This document shows, in pieces, positions 7,419 through 15,606 of a DNA stretch of 64,000 nt. This DNA is from a virus. Below the pieces are notes generated by a model. The model saw nothing but the letters and a program-made list of their open reading frames with translations. It was not told where the DNA came from and made no database searches. A program made the position numbers and the translations under genes. The DNA is taken from positions 62,001 through 126,000 of IMG/VR virus record IMGVR_UViG_3300033233_000001; one strand, given 5' to 3'. Each line of letters begins with the position of its first letter. Position 1 is the first letter of the stretch.

Positions 7419-7763
7419 CCCGAGGCCGACGACAGCGACCGCGCCGCCGATCGCCCAGGGCGTCCAGTCCATTGCGGGCATGACGACGCTCGTGATCGGC
7501 GTGGGGCCGCCGTAGGTCGGGGCCGGCGCGCCCTTGCCACCGCCGCCGTAGGTCGGGGGCGGCGGCGCGTAGCCGCCGCCAGTGGGCTTGGCACCGCCTG
7601 TCGGCGCGGGCGGCCGTGTGGTCGTGCTCGTCGTCGTCGTTGCTCGACTGGCCAGGTACGCCGCAACCTGGGCGTCGGTGGCGGTTGGATGTGCCTGTCG
7701 GTACTCGACCTCTTCGAGCGAGAAGGTCGTTTCCTGTCCGAAGCCTTCGCCGTGGTAGCTCAT
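7392..7763 (-). CDS. Thr/Pro/Gly-rich C-tail-anchored membrane protein, 123 aa
   Basis: Soluble helical N-terminus (MSYHGEGFGQETTFSLEEVE), then a low-complexity Thr/Pro/Gly region with YGGGGKG-type repeats, then one membrane helix at the very C-terminus (AIGGAVAVVGLGLLAVAMRN). SD GAGGAG precedes the ATG. Candidate virion, envelope or membrane-linked protein; no family match by eye. Downstream of 7774-8055 in the same direction. Confidence 0.6.
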   Translation of the reverse strand: MSYHGEGFGQETTFSLEEVEYRQAHPTATDAQVAAYLASRATTTTSTTTRPPAPTGGAKPTGGGYAPPPPTYGGGGKGAPAPTYGGPTPITSVVMPAMDWTPWAIGGAVAVVGLGLLAVAMRN

Positions 7764-7773
7764 CGTCGGCTCC

Positions 7774-8055
7774 TCAGTTCGGTCGGTGTCGTCGACGGCG
7801 ACCCCGGTTGCGGCGCGGTCCAGCGACTGCCTGATGGGCGAACCAGCCGACGCCGAGGCCGACGAAGCCGGCGGTCGCGACGCTGAGTCCGACGCCGACG
7901 CCGGTCAGATCGAGCCCGAGCGCCTGCCCGAGCCCGGCCATCGAGATGATCGGCGCTGCGGTTGCGCAGCCCGTGCACGCGCATCCGCCACCGCAGCCGA
8001 GACCCATCAGCGGGTACCTGTTCGAGCGCATGCCCGAGATCCTCTGGTAGCTCAT
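7774..8055 (-). CDS. Cys-rich small membrane protein, 93 aa
   Basis: MSYQRISGMRSNRYPLMGLG, then CGGGCACTGC, one hydrophobic stretch (about residues 48-72, ...LSVATAGFVGLGVGWFAHQA) and a strongly basic tail. The start at 8055 is leaderless-like: TATCCT lies 7 nt upstream. Same architecture as several proteins at 9.8-11.8 kb. Confidence 0.6.
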   Translation of the reverse strand: MSYQRISGMRSNRYPLMGLGCGGGCACTGCATAAPIISMAGLGQALGLDLTGVGVGLSVATAGFVGLGVGWFAHQAVAGPRRNRGRRRRHRPN

Positions 8056-8062
8056 GCCGGAG

Positions 8063-8068
8063 AGGATA
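8063..8068 (-). promoter_or_regulatory. Leaderless-type -10 box for gene 7774-8055
   Basis: TATCCT reading leftward, 7 nt from the ATG. No good -35 seen. Confidence 0.35.
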
Positions 8069-8119
8069 GCGCAAGAGACGGTGCGCGCGCCAGCGGCACG
8101 CGGTACTCTAGGATCGGAA

Positions 8120-8830
8120 ATGCGCGACGCGCTCGTCAAGGTTGGCCTCGGCCTCGCGACCGCCGCGTACGTTCGCGACGCCGTCACCCGTCCCTACGAG
8201 ATGGCTGGCATCGCGCGGCGCCTCGCCCGCACGAGCGGCAAGCCCATGGTGAACCTCGGGGCCGGCGTGAGCGGCCGCTCGGTACGCGCGTCCCTGATGG
8301 GCCCGCGCTTCTGGGGCGACGCGAACCTCGACGACTGCGCGCCGGTGTGCTCGCCGGGCCCGAACATCGTCAGCTACTCCGACTACTACACGCTCCCCTG
8401 GTCGGACAGGTACTTCGGCGCGCTCTTCGCGTGCGATGTGCTCGAACACCTAGAGCATCCGGACGTGGCTCTCGTCGAGTGGCAGCGCGTCGCCGACTAC
8501 GTCGTCGTCTGCGTGCCGGCGCTCTGGCGGCCGGACAAGTGGCTCGCCCGCTGGTACGTCGAGCCCGACCTGACGCGTGCGTGGCCGATCTGGGCTCGCA
8601 GATCTCGCACGGCGATCTTGCCAGTGTCGGACACTCGTGCGTATAGTCCCGGCCGATGTCCGACAAGAATCCTGCCCCGTTCTCCGGCTCCGCCGGCCAT
8701 GCCGTCCCCGCCGCCCTCGCCGGCATCCCAGCCGCTTCCGCCAGCCCGCCAAGCGGACGATGGTACCGAGTCATTGCCTGTCATCTCGACGCTGGCGGTA
8801 CTTTCGGGATCCGACTCCGGGAATACCTGA
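8120..8830 (+). CDS. SAM-dependent methyltransferase-like protein
   Basis: Start MRDALVKVGLGLATAAYVRD at 8120. NLGAGVSGRSVRASL looks like motif I of class I methyltransferases, and FGALFACDVLEHLEHPDVAL the acidic/D-x-LEH segment seen in type-11 methyltransferases. The last ~60 codons overlap gene 8656-9225 in another frame and are Pro/Ser-rich, so the natural end may be near 8640 and the tail may be an artefact of a missed frameshift. Confidence 0.55.
   Translation: MRDALVKVGLGLATAAYVRDAVTRPYEMAGIARRLARTSGKPMVNLGAGVSGRSVRASLMGPRFWGDANLDDCAPVCSPGPNIVSYSDYYTLPWSDRYFGALFACDVLEHLEHPDVALVEWQRVADYVVVCVPALWRPDKWLARWYVEPDLTRAWPIWARRSRTAILPVSDTRAYSPGRCPTRILPRSPAPPAMPSPPPSPASQPLPPARQADDGTESLPVISTLAVLSGSDSGNT
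8618..8647 (+). promoter_or_regulatory. Leaderless promoter with TGTCGGACA operator
   Basis: TTGCCA (8618-8623), 18-bp spacer, TATAGT (8642-8647), 8 nt before the ATG at 8656. The spacer holds a 13-bp palindrome AGTGTCGGACACT (8623-8635), well placed for a repressor. Confidence 0.6.
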
Positions 8831-9225
8831 GCCGCGCGGTCTACGACCGGTCGACGACGTTCCGCTTCCTCGCGGCCGAGGCGAAGAAGCTCGCGGACTC
8901 GGAAGCGGTGGGCGTCATCGACGAGCAGGGTGCGCTCGTCCATCTGCTCGCTGGCAAGACCGGCCGTTTCGCGTCCGCCGACCTGAAGAAGCTCGTGATC
9001 GCCAAGCTCGCCGCTGACGGCGGCCGCGAGCCCGACGAGAAGCCGCCGGCCGAGAAGAAGAAGCGCACGAGCCGCAAGCCAAGCGTGAAGCGTACGTCGA
9101 GAAAGAAGAAGGACCCGACGGGCGCCGCCGCGGGAAAGCGCACGAGCAAGAAGCGCACGAGCCGAAGAAAGAAGCCGAAGGCGCCGGAAGCGGCTTCGTC
9201 ACGTTCGTCGATCTGGAACGCCTGA
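8656..9225 (+). CDS. Protein with histone-like KRTSR tail, 189 aa
   Basis: Residues about 30-115 look globular (WYRVIACHLDAGGTFGIRLR ... KTGRFASADLKKLVIAKLA). The C-terminus is a Lys/Arg/Ser/Thr tail with KRTSRK, VKRTSRKKK, KRTSKKRTSRRKK, like histone H1 or HU-tail proteins. The same KRTSR unit recurs at the N-termini of genes 47188-47889 and 47895-48833. I infer DNA association or a shared targeting tag. Leaderless-type start. Confidence 0.65.
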   Translation: MSDKNPAPFSGSAGHAVPAALAGIPAASASPPSGRWYRVIACHLDAGGTFGIRLREYLSRAVYDRSTTFRFLAAEAKKLADSEAVGVIDEQGALVHLLAGKTGRFASADLKKLVIAKLAADGGREPDEKPPAEKKKRTSRKPSVKRTSRKKKDPTGAAAGKRTSKKRTSRRKKPKAPEAASSRSSIWNA

Positions 9226-9244
9226 AAACCTGAGGAGAACAAGA

Positions 9245-9538
9245 ATGAGCCAGAAGATCCGCCCGCTGAACGATCGAGTCGTCGTACGTCGCGAAAAGCC
9301 GCAGGAGAAGAGTGCCGGCGGCATTTTCATCCCCGACTCGGCGAAGGAAAAGCCGCTGGAGGTCATCGTCGTGGCCGTCGGTCCCGGCCGTTTCGTCGAA
9401 GGGCACGGGCGCGTCGAGCCCAGCGTGAAGACCGGCGACCGCGTGCTCATCGGCAAGTACACCGGCGTCGAGGCCCTGATCGACGGGGTCGAGCACCTGG
9501 TCGTCCGTGAGGACGACATCGTCGGCGTGCTCGGGTAG
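9245..9538 (+). CDS. groES: GroES-like co-chaperonin
   Basis: 97 aa, the usual GroES length. IRPLNDRVVVRREKPQEKSA matches the first strand, GGIFIPDSAKEKPLE the mobile-loop region, VVAVGPGRF and VKTGDRVLIGKYTG the following strands, and HLVVREDDIVGVLG the C-terminus. It caps GroEL chambers during folding; large phages use such proteins to fold capsid proteins with host GroEL. SD TGAGGAGAA precedes the ATG. The stop is TAG; read-through would add 17 residues before TGA. Confidence 0.95.
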   Translation: MSQKIRPLNDRVVVRREKPQEKSAGGIFIPDSAKEKPLEVIVVAVGPGRFVEGHGRVEPSVKTGDRVLIGKYTGVEALIDGVEHLVVREDDIVGVLG

Positions 9539-9578
9539 ACCACGCGCATCGGCATCGGGATCCCAGAGGATCGACACG

Positions 9579-9719
9579 TCAGACCGATCTGACGATCAGC
9601 CTGCCGCGTCCGGGCGCCTCGTGGGCGACGCACCAGACTGGATTCCCGACCGAAGTCGGCCCACGAACCTTCGCGAGCGTGCGGAGCATCCTCGCGTTCG
9701 TGCCCGTCGAGGGGCACAC
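9579..9719 (-). CDS. Possible small leftward protein, 46 aa
   Basis: Frame from GTG 9719 reads ...NARMLRTLAKVRGPTSVGNP-VWCVAHEAPGRGRLIVRS with high GC at third positions. No SD or clean promoter. It fills most of the gap 9539-9780; otherwise that gap holds only the promoter at 9746-9774. Confidence 0.3.
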   Translation of the reverse strand: MCPSTGTNARMLRTLAKVRGPTSVGNPVWCVAHEAPGRGRLIVRSV

Positions 9720-9745
9720 GGCATCGTAGCACGCGAGCGAGCGTC

Positions 9746-9774
9746 TTGCCTTTCGGGTTCCAGTGCGCGAAACT
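9746..9774 (+). promoter_or_regulatory. Leaderless-type promoter for gene 9781-10383
   Basis: TTGCCT, 17-bp spacer, GAAACT, then 6 nt to the ATG at 9781. The weak -10 makes this tentative. Confidence 0.4.
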
Positions 9775-9780
9775 CCGGCA

Positions 9781-10383
9781 ATGCCGACGCTACAACTTCC
9801 GGCGTACACGCCGGCCCTCTACCTGCCGGGCTCCTACGGCCGGTACTGGACGTACAACCCGTTCGCCCCGTACAACACGACGACCCCGATCCCAGGGGCC
9901 GGCTACAGGCCTGCGCGACTCCGTTGGGGCGAGCAGGAACTCAACTTGGACGGCGCACGGCCTGGCAAGCGCTACGTCTACGGGAACTACGCTCGTGGCG
10001 GCGGCGTGCCGCTGCTCGGACTCGGCGGCTACCTCGGGCAGACGCCGTCGACGGTTCCGGCAGTCGCTCAAGTGACGCCGGAAGAGTCGGAGTCTGCGTT
10101 TGCGAAGTTCGCGACGATCGCTCGCCGCATCTGGGGCGAGCCCGCGCCGATCGTCCACTACTCGCCGCGGTCGGCAACGGCCGGCGGCTCGACGACGTTG
10201 CAGTTCGGTCAAGGCGTGCCGGCGATCAACTACGGCGCGCTCGTCGACTACGCGAAGATCACGGCGGTCGGTACCTTCATTGGGGTCCCGGTTGCGGCCG
10301 CGCTCGGTGCATGGGTGATGCACCGTTCGATGGCCAAGAAGACGGCGACGGCGAACCGTAGTCGACGCCGGAGGCGCCGGTGA
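9781..10383 (+). CDS. Tyr/Pro/Gly-rich C-anchored membrane protein, 200 aa
   Basis: MPTLQLPAYTPALYLPGSYG and YNPFAPYNTTTPIPGAGYRP resemble disordered virion or surface proteins. A single membrane helix lies near the C-terminus (AVGTFIGVPVAAALGAWVMH), followed by a basic tail (SRRRRRR). ATG 9763 would add six residues. Heads a coupled set through 11823. Candidate membrane-associated structural protein, inferred from architecture only. Confidence 0.6.
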   Translation: MPTLQLPAYTPALYLPGSYGRYWTYNPFAPYNTTTPIPGAGYRPARLRWGEQELNLDGARPGKRYVYGNYARGGGVPLLGLGGYLGQTPSTVPAVAQVTPEESESAFAKFATIARRIWGEPAPIVHYSPRSATAGGSTTLQFGQGVPAINYGALVDYAKITAVGTFIGVPVAAALGAWVMHRSMAKKTATANRSRRRRRR

Positions 10384-10790
10384 GCGCAGCGACCACGCTT
10401 GCGATGCGGCCGATGACTCGACGGGCGTCGCTCGCTCGACGACGCGCACTCAACCTCGGCAACTACGACGGCGGTGACGGGCTCGGGCAGGTCACGGGCC
10501 AGGACATCGGCAACGCCGCGACGCTGATCGCGGGACTCATCTCAAATCCCGATGCGACGCTTGCTGCGCGCGGTCCGGGTATCGTCAACGCGCTCGATCG
10601 GCACATCGTCGGTCCCGCGATGCGCACGACGATCCGACGCTACATTGTTCCGTACTTCGGGCCGCCGCTGCTCGTGCTCTATGTCCTCTCTGGGCTCAGC
10701 ATGTGGGCGAGTTACTCGGTGCTCCAAGAGTTCAGGGCTGGGAAGCTCAAGGCGAACCGCGGCCGACGGCGGAAGAGGCGAAGTCGATGA
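10380..10790 (+). CDS. Small membrane protein with basic tail, 136 aa
   Basis: GTG overlaps the upstream TGA. Contains GNYDGGDGLGQVTGQDIGNA, then GPPLLVLYVLSGLSMWASYS (membrane helix), then ANRGRRRKRRSR. Same plan as its upstream neighbour. Function unknown. Confidence 0.6.
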   Translation: MSAATTLAMRPMTRRASLARRRALNLGNYDGGDGLGQVTGQDIGNAATLIAGLISNPDATLAARGPGIVNALDRHIVGPAMRTTIRRYIVPYFGPPLLVLYVLSGLSMWASYSVLQEFRAGKLKANRGRRRKRRSR

Positions 10791-11398
10791 GGCAGATCTC
10801 GAAGGACGGCGGCATCTTCGGTGGCCGCATGGGCGAGCGCGAGTGGAACGCGGGCCGCGCGCTGGAGCGCCGCGCCTCGATGGGCGAGGGCCGCTTCACG
10901 TCCGGCTCGGTCGACACCGAAGACCTCGCGCCGAAGACCTGGATTCTCTGGAAGCACGCAAGCAAGGGCTTGGAGATCTGCACTGTCGAGTGCGAGATTC
11001 ACCGCCAGCCGCGCGCGTCCGACCCGGGCGAAGCGGTCGCGATGCTCGTTGGGCAGTGCCCGGTATGCTATCGCGAGCACAAGAACCCGGACGGATCTCC
11101 GCAGGTCAACTACTTTCACGTGCGTGAAGACAACAAGGGAATGAGCCTTGATTGGGTCTCGTACGGCAAGCTGCCGCCGAGTCACCACCTCGCGGTCAAC
11201 TGGAAATGGCATGCTGAGCACAAGCTCGGCCGAGCCCCGATGTCGGACGACAAGATCGCGATGGTGTCGAGTCCAGAGCGCTGGATTTGCGACTACTGTC
11301 ATTCGTGGTGCGTGAAGGTTACCGATTCGATCGCCATCACGGATACGACCGGCGCGACGGTCCTGGTCATGGATATGAAGGCAGCGGCGCCGAAGTGA
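10787..11398 (+). CDS. Two-zinc-ribbon protein, 203 aa
   Basis: ATG 10787 overlaps the previous TGA. It has CPVCYREH and CDYCHSWC, which could make one four-Cys site, separated by about 75 residues rich in aromatics (LAVNWKWHAEHKLG). Possibly RNA, DNA or protein binding. Lies between membrane-protein genes. Confidence 0.6.
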   Translation: MRQISKDGGIFGGRMGEREWNAGRALERRASMGEGRFTSGSVDTEDLAPKTWILWKHASKGLEICTVECEIHRQPRASDPGEAVAMLVGQCPVCYREHKNPDGSPQVNYFHVREDNKGMSLDWVSYGKLPPSHHLAVNWKWHAEHKLGRAPMSDDKIAMVSSPERWICDYCHSWCVKVTDSIAITDTTGATVLVMDMKAAAPK

Positions 11399-11823
11399 GC
11401 TATCGGGCTCCACTTCCGCCAGTCCGGCCGGGGCCAATCCCGCAGGTGCATCCGAGCCAGCAGATACCTCCGACGGAGCGGTTCTATCCGCTCTCGCTCG
11501 CACAGACGCCGTCGACACTCGCACAGCCTGCGAGCGGCTGGGACACGCGCACGCTGATGCTGCTTCTCGCGGCTGCTGCTGTCGGCATCTGGCTCTGGCA
11601 GCGGTTCTTCGCCAAGAAGAAGAAGGTCGCGCGCAACGAGGCTCTGTACCTCACGACCGAGGGGCCGCTGCGAGGCCTCGATCGGGCACGTAAGCGCATG
11701 GCCACGAGCGCCAAGCTCCTGATGTCTGAGGGGCACGAGGGCGCCGCGAAAGACCTCGAAGAGATCGGCGCGATGCTCGCGGAGTTCACGCGTCGGACGC
11801 GAGAGCAGACGCTGGAGGACTGA
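11395..11823 (+). CDS. Pro-rich single-pass membrane protein, 142 aa
   Basis: GTG 11395 overlaps TGA. MSYRAPLPPVRPGPIPQVHP, then a membrane helix (TLMLLLAAAAVGIWLWQRFF), a stop-transfer KKKK and a long amphipathic C-terminal helix. The N-terminus MSYRAP matches the membrane protein at 23272-24246. Confidence 0.6.
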   Translation: MSYRAPLPPVRPGPIPQVHPSQQIPPTERFYPLSLAQTPSTLAQPASGWDTRTLMLLLAAAAVGIWLWQRFFAKKKKVARNEALYLTTEGPLRGLDRARKRMATSAKLLMSEGHEGAAKDLEEIGAMLAEFTRRTREQTLED

Positions 11824-11825
11824 CG

Positions 11826-12146
11826 ATGGACATCGCGGCGCTCGACCAGGCGATGATGGAGGCGGCCGGCGCCGCCGAAGACCCTAGCGACCCTGAGCGG
11901 TCCGCTCGCGTCGCAGCAGCCGAGGCGCTAGCGATTGAGTACGTGAGGCAGTGGTTTTCGGATCTGAAATGGGCCGGACGACAGCTTGAGTCGGATCCGG
12001 TCGTGACCTGCGTCGATGTTGGCCCCAGCGATGTCATCGTCGCGATCGACGCGAAGCGGCTTCCGGATGGGTTCGAGAGCCGCGCCTCCACGCAGCACTT
12101 CGTCATATGCGTGCGCGGCGACAAGATTCTCTGGCGTCACTCCTAG
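11826..12146 (+). CDS. Hypothetical protein, 106 aa
   Basis: MDIAALDQAMMEAAGAAEDP ... VTCVDVGPSDVIVAIDAKRL. Ends with TAG three bases before the in-frame ATG of the RuvC-like gene, so amber read-through would fuse the two. Not recognised. Confidence 0.6.
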   Translation: MDIAALDQAMMEAAGAAEDPSDPERSARVAAAEALAIEYVRQWFSDLKWAGRQLESDPVVTCVDVGPSDVIVAIDAKRLPDGFESRASTQHFVICVRGDKILWRHS

Positions 12147-12149
12147 CCG

Positions 12150-12779
12150 ATGCCGCGTCTTCCTCCGGTCTGGAAGCCGCACCAGGCGGTCGTTCTCGGC
12201 ATCGACGTCGCGGCCACAAGCGGCTGGGCCATCTGGAAGCCCGGCACGCTGCTGGTCGGCACCGTGCACGACCGAATCGGTGCCGAGGCCGTTCGGTGCA
12301 GTGTCGTCGAGAGCGCGATCGAAGAAGCGCAGGCGTGCGGGCTTGGGCTCATCGTGGTCGCCGAGAAGTGGACCGCCGGTAGCGCGGTACGCGACGGCCG
12401 CATGAACGCCTCGACGCTGCTCGGTCTCGGCGGCGCGTGGCGTGACTGGCAGCGCGTGCTCGTCGAGTACAGGGTGCCTCGAAAGCGCATCCTGCGCGTA
12501 AACGTGAAGACGTGGCAGGGCGCGATGCTCAAGGGCCTCGGCGCGCGCCGGTCGGAGCAGCTGAAAGCGGCCGCGAGGCTCGTCGTGTCTTCGCGGTTCC
12601 CGGCGCTCGGCAAGGTCGATCTCACGTCCGACGCGTACGACGCTGGCTGCATCGCGCTCTGGGCAAGCCAGAGCGGCGAGGTCGGCGCGGCGCTCGCGGC
12701 GAGTCGCGCATGGCCCGGAAGGATTCGGATCCGAAATCCGCTGTCAGAAGATCTTGCTCCTGTCGGACAGTTACGATAG
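12150..12779 (+). CDS. RuvC-like Holliday-junction resolvase family nuclease
   Basis: 209 aa with an RNase H fold. GIDVAATSGWAIW (D19) is the first catalytic strand, LIVVAEKW supplies E72, and LTSDAYDAGCIALW near residue 160 the last Asp pair, as in RuvC and phage RuvC-like resolvases. Likely cleaves branched DNA during recombination or before packaging. Stop is TAG and overlaps the promoter of the next gene, which is also in frame. Confidence 0.8.
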   Translation: MPRLPPVWKPHQAVVLGIDVAATSGWAIWKPGTLLVGTVHDRIGAEAVRCSVVESAIEEAQACGLGLIVVAEKWTAGSAVRDGRMNASTLLGLGGAWRDWQRVLVEYRVPRKRILRVNVKTWQGAMLKGLGARRSEQLKAAARLVVSSRFPALGKVDLTSDAYDAGCIALWASQSGEVGAALAASRAWPGRIRIRNPLSEDLAPVGQLR

Positions 12780-12780
12780 G
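12754..12780 (+). promoter_or_regulatory. Promoter with TGTCGGACA operator before the glycan cluster
   Basis: TTGCTC (12754-12759), palindrome CTGTCGGACAG (12760-12770), AT-richer TTACGATAGG ending 11 nt before the ATG at 12792. A plausible switch for the whole 12792-23275 set. Confidence 0.5.
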
Positions 12781-12791
12781 GTCCGATCCCG

Positions 12792-14231
12792 ATGTCAGAC
12801 ACCACGCCGAGTCCAGCGCCTGTGCCGGATGTTCCGCTCCCGCTGTCCGAGAAGAAGGAGGAGGCGGCGGAGATCGCGATCGCCAAGAACGTCTACCAGC
12901 CGGCGAGTCCGGAGTTCAAGGCCGTACACGAGGCTCTGAACGAGCAGATGACGGGCGACGTCGCCTCTCGTGTCGGTTACCAGTACGTGGCCGAGCCAGC
13001 CGAGGGCCACGACGTCGTTGGCCTCTGGCATACGTACCCGTGTGGCACGCGCAGCGGCTACGCGGCGCACGCGGTCGCGCTGCACTCGGCGCTGGAAGCG
13101 CTCGGCATCCCGACGATGCTCGCACCGCATCCGTCGATGGAGATCGACATCACGAAGTTTCCGGATGACCGGGAAGAGATGCAGATGCGGTGGATCAAGA
13201 CCGCGGTCGGCATTCCGAAGGCGTTCATCGCGAGCTTTCCGCCCGACCTCAACGCCGCGCGCGCGCTGAATCTCGGCGTACCGAGTTTCGTCCCCTACGT
13301 CGCTTTCGAGGCGCTGCCGATGAGCGAGTACGCCACGCGCCTGTGCGCGTCGCCCGCGATGACGCAGATCTGGTGCGTCAGTGACTTCACGCGGCGCTGC
13401 TACGCGGCATCCGGCGTCGATCCTGCCAAGCTCCGCGTCGTCCGACCCGCCGTCTGCGATGGCCCATGGGCCGCGATGGCGCAGCAGCGGCCCTCGCGCT
13501 CCGACGGCCCGTTCGTCTTCGGCGTGAACGGCACTTGGCACGAGCGAAAGGGCTTCCATAACCTCGTACGCGCGTACTTTTCGGCGTTCAGCCGGAAGGA
13601 CGACGTGGTGCTTGCGATCCGCACGAGCTACTTCGGCGAGGGCCGAAATCAGCCGCTGCTCATGGACTTCGAGCGTCAGGTGCTCGGTCAGATCGGAACG
13701 CTCAAGCTCGACTTCCAGAAGCCCGACTGGGAGTCGCCGCGGATCAAACTCTTGAGCGGCACGGGCATCACTGACGCGGCCCTCGCCGAGTGGCTTGGCA
13801 AACTCGACTGCTACGTCAATCCCAGTTTCGGCGAGGGCCTCGGTATCCCGGTCATCTGGGCAGCTGCGCAGGGCGTGCCGATCGTGACCAGCGACTTCGG
13901 CGCGGTCGGCGATCTCGCGCGCGAGTGTTCCGGCATGGCCGACGTCGGCATGTCGTTCCGCACGTTCCCGAGCAAACTCGTGCCGGTCCCGCGCGAGATG
14001 CTCAAGCACAGCGCGCTTCTCAGTCGACAGTCCCAGTGGGGAGGCTACGAGGTGCCGGCGCTTGCCGAGCAGATGCGCGCGGCGTTCGACGCGGGACGCA
14101 TCCGTAGCGTTGAGACAGCTGCCGAGGTCAGGCGGCAGTTCTCGTTCGAGGCGACGCGTCCGGCGCTGCTCTCGGCTGTACGCTCGCTCGCCGACGCCGA
14201 AACGCTAGCCGGCTGGGGGGTCTCGTCGTGA
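12792..14231 (+). CDS. GT-B glycosyltransferase (GT4-like)
   Basis: 479 aa. Acidic/Pro N-terminus, then a GT-B acceptor domain (THYPCGTRSGYAAHAVALHS-like region near residue 80) and a C-terminal donor domain with FGVNGTWHERKGFHNLVRA and CYVNPSFGEGLGIPVIWAAA, the E-x7-E type site of GT4 enzymes. Transfers a sugar from a nucleotide donor; acceptor unknown. First gene of the glycan cluster; stop overlaps the next GTG. Confidence 0.85.
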   Translation: MSDTTPSPAPVPDVPLPLSEKKEEAAEIAIAKNVYQPASPEFKAVHEALNEQMTGDVASRVGYQYVAEPAEGHDVVGLWHTYPCGTRSGYAAHAVALHSALEALGIPTMLAPHPSMEIDITKFPDDREEMQMRWIKTAVGIPKAFIASFPPDLNAARALNLGVPSFVPYVAFEALPMSEYATRLCASPAMTQIWCVSDFTRRCYAASGVDPAKLRVVRPAVCDGPWAAMAQQRPSRSDGPFVFGVNGTWHERKGFHNLVRAYFSAFSRKDDVVLAIRTSYFGEGRNQPLLMDFERQVLGQIGTLKLDFQKPDWESPRIKLLSGTGITDAALAEWLGKLDCYVNPSFGEGLGIPVIWAAAQGVPIVTSDFGAVGDLARECSGMADVGMSFRTFPSKLVPVPREMLKHSALLSRQSQWGGYEVPALAEQMRAAFDAGRIRSVETAAEVRRQFSFEATRPALLSAVRSLADAETLAGWGVSS

Positions 14232-15319
14232 TCGATGTCGTCGGGTACTTCGGGTCGCGTCTGAGCTACGCGACGGTCGGGACGCAGCTGTGTCGCGCGC
14301 TTGAACGCGCCGGCCGGCTCGGTTCGGTGACGAATCTCGACGCGAAGTGGCTTCCGGACTTGGCTGACCTGGAAGCAGCGTCCACACGGAAGCAGAGTCA
14401 GCATGTTGTGCTCGTCGCCGATGCGCGCGAGTGGCTCTTCGAGGCGTACTCATCGAGGTATGGCTCGAAGCGGATCGCCATCTTTTCGTCGCCGAACACG
14501 GACAGCCTCGACAAGGAGCGCTCGCTCGTCGCGGGGCGCGTTGGTCTCGTGCTCGTGCCGTCTCGGTGGTGCGAGGGCACGGTGCAGCGCGCGGCGAAGA
14601 AGCATGGCATCGACGCACCGGCATGGGTGCTGCGCGTGCCACTCGGTGTCGAGCCGTGCTGGATGAGGGTGTCCGAGAACAGGCGGCCAGGAGAGCGCGT
14701 ACGCTTTCTGCATCTCGCGACCGATTTTGCTTGGCCAGGTCGGAAGGGCACCGAAGAGCTTCTGCTTGCTTGGGGCCGCGTACGGAACGCACTCGCCGGA
14801 CGTGCGGAGCTTCTGGTGCACGTCCCGATGGAGATCTACGAGGGGGTTCACTATGCGGTGGCCGACCTGGACCTGCGTGACGTGACCGTTGAGATAGGAC
14901 AGGATGGCGGCAGCACCGAGGGCGACCTCGCAAAGCTCTACGAACAGGCCGACGTGCTAGTGCAGCCGTCGCGCTGCGAGGGTTTCGGCATGATGATGCT
15001 CGCCGCGTGCGTCTCGCAGACGCCGCTAGTCGCGACATACGCGACTGGCCAGACAGATTTCCTGTCGGAGATGTACGGCTGGCTTGGCGTAGCAACGAGT
15101 GATCGACTTGCCCCGATGCCGTTCGAGGAAGGCGATGCGCCGGTGGTAGAGCCGGACACGTTGGCGCCGCTGTTAATCGCGGCATCGTGTGCCCCGGTTC
15201 TCTCGTGGCTTCAGGAGAGAGCAAAGCGCAACGAGGAGCGCTCGATGCAGTGGTGCTGGGAGTTTGCGATGGGCGACTGGCTTGATGGTCTCGAACGATG
15301 GCGGAAGGAAACGGCATGA
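14228..15319 (+). CDS. GT-B glycosyltransferase
   Basis: 363 aa, start GTG overlapping TGA. VVGYFGSRLSYATVGTQLCR at the N-terminus and LYEQADVLVQPSRCEGFGMM near residue 240 are GT-B hallmarks (donor-binding EG motif). The neighbour 12792 is of the same fold but not a close copy. Confidence 0.8.
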   Translation: MIDVVGYFGSRLSYATVGTQLCRALERAGRLGSVTNLDAKWLPDLADLEAASTRKQSQHVVLVADAREWLFEAYSSRYGSKRIAIFSSPNTDSLDKERSLVAGRVGLVLVPSRWCEGTVQRAAKKHGIDAPAWVLRVPLGVEPCWMRVSENRRPGERVRFLHLATDFAWPGRKGTEELLLAWGRVRNALAGRAELLVHVPMEIYEGVHYAVADLDLRDVTVEIGQDGGSTEGDLAKLYEQADVLVQPSRCEGFGMMMLAACVSQTPLVATYATGQTDFLSEMYGWLGVATSDRLAPMPFEEGDAPVVEPDTLAPLLIAASCAPVLSWLQERAKRNEERSMQWCWEFAMGDWLDGLERWRKETA

Positions 15320-15606
15320 GCGGCAGCACTATGGGACCCTATCTTCGTCGTATCGGCAGTGGCCCGGTCGAGGTGATGCTCCGCGTGCAGGACTTCACGA
15401 TGCGTGCGGACCCGGCGAAGGGCATTGGTGGCGCCGGCCAGGAACTCGTCGCGTTCGTCGCGAATGACTTTCGCGAGGCCGGTGAGGATGTCTGGGAGTT
15501 CGATGTCGTGGAAGAAACGGCGGACGGTAAGCGCCGGCAGCTGCGTATCGGCGTGCTCGGCAATGACATCGTCATCGTACGCTCAGAAAGTCGCGTGGCA
15601 TCGTGA
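15316..15606 (+). CDS. Small hypothetical protein, 96 aa
   Basis: MSGSTMGPYLRRIGSGPVEV; beta-rich, no motif named. Coupled on both sides within the glycan cluster. Confidence 0.55.
   Translation: MSGSTMGPYLRRIGSGPVEVMLRVQDFTMRADPAKGIGGAGQELVAFVANDFREAGEDVWEFDVVEETADGKRRQLRIGVLGNDIVIVRSESRVAS

Noticed and set aside
9245-10383. GroES read-through into the next gene
   Set aside because: The next gene is in another frame; read-through would stop after 17 codons.
12795-14009. 404-aa leftward frame opposite the glycosyltransferase
   Set aside because: Shadow of a clear GT-B gene; composition typical of antisense in GC-rich DNA.
14205-15329. 374-aa leftward frame
   Set aside because: Antisense shadow of the second GT-B gene, Ser/Pro/Arg-rich with no motif.
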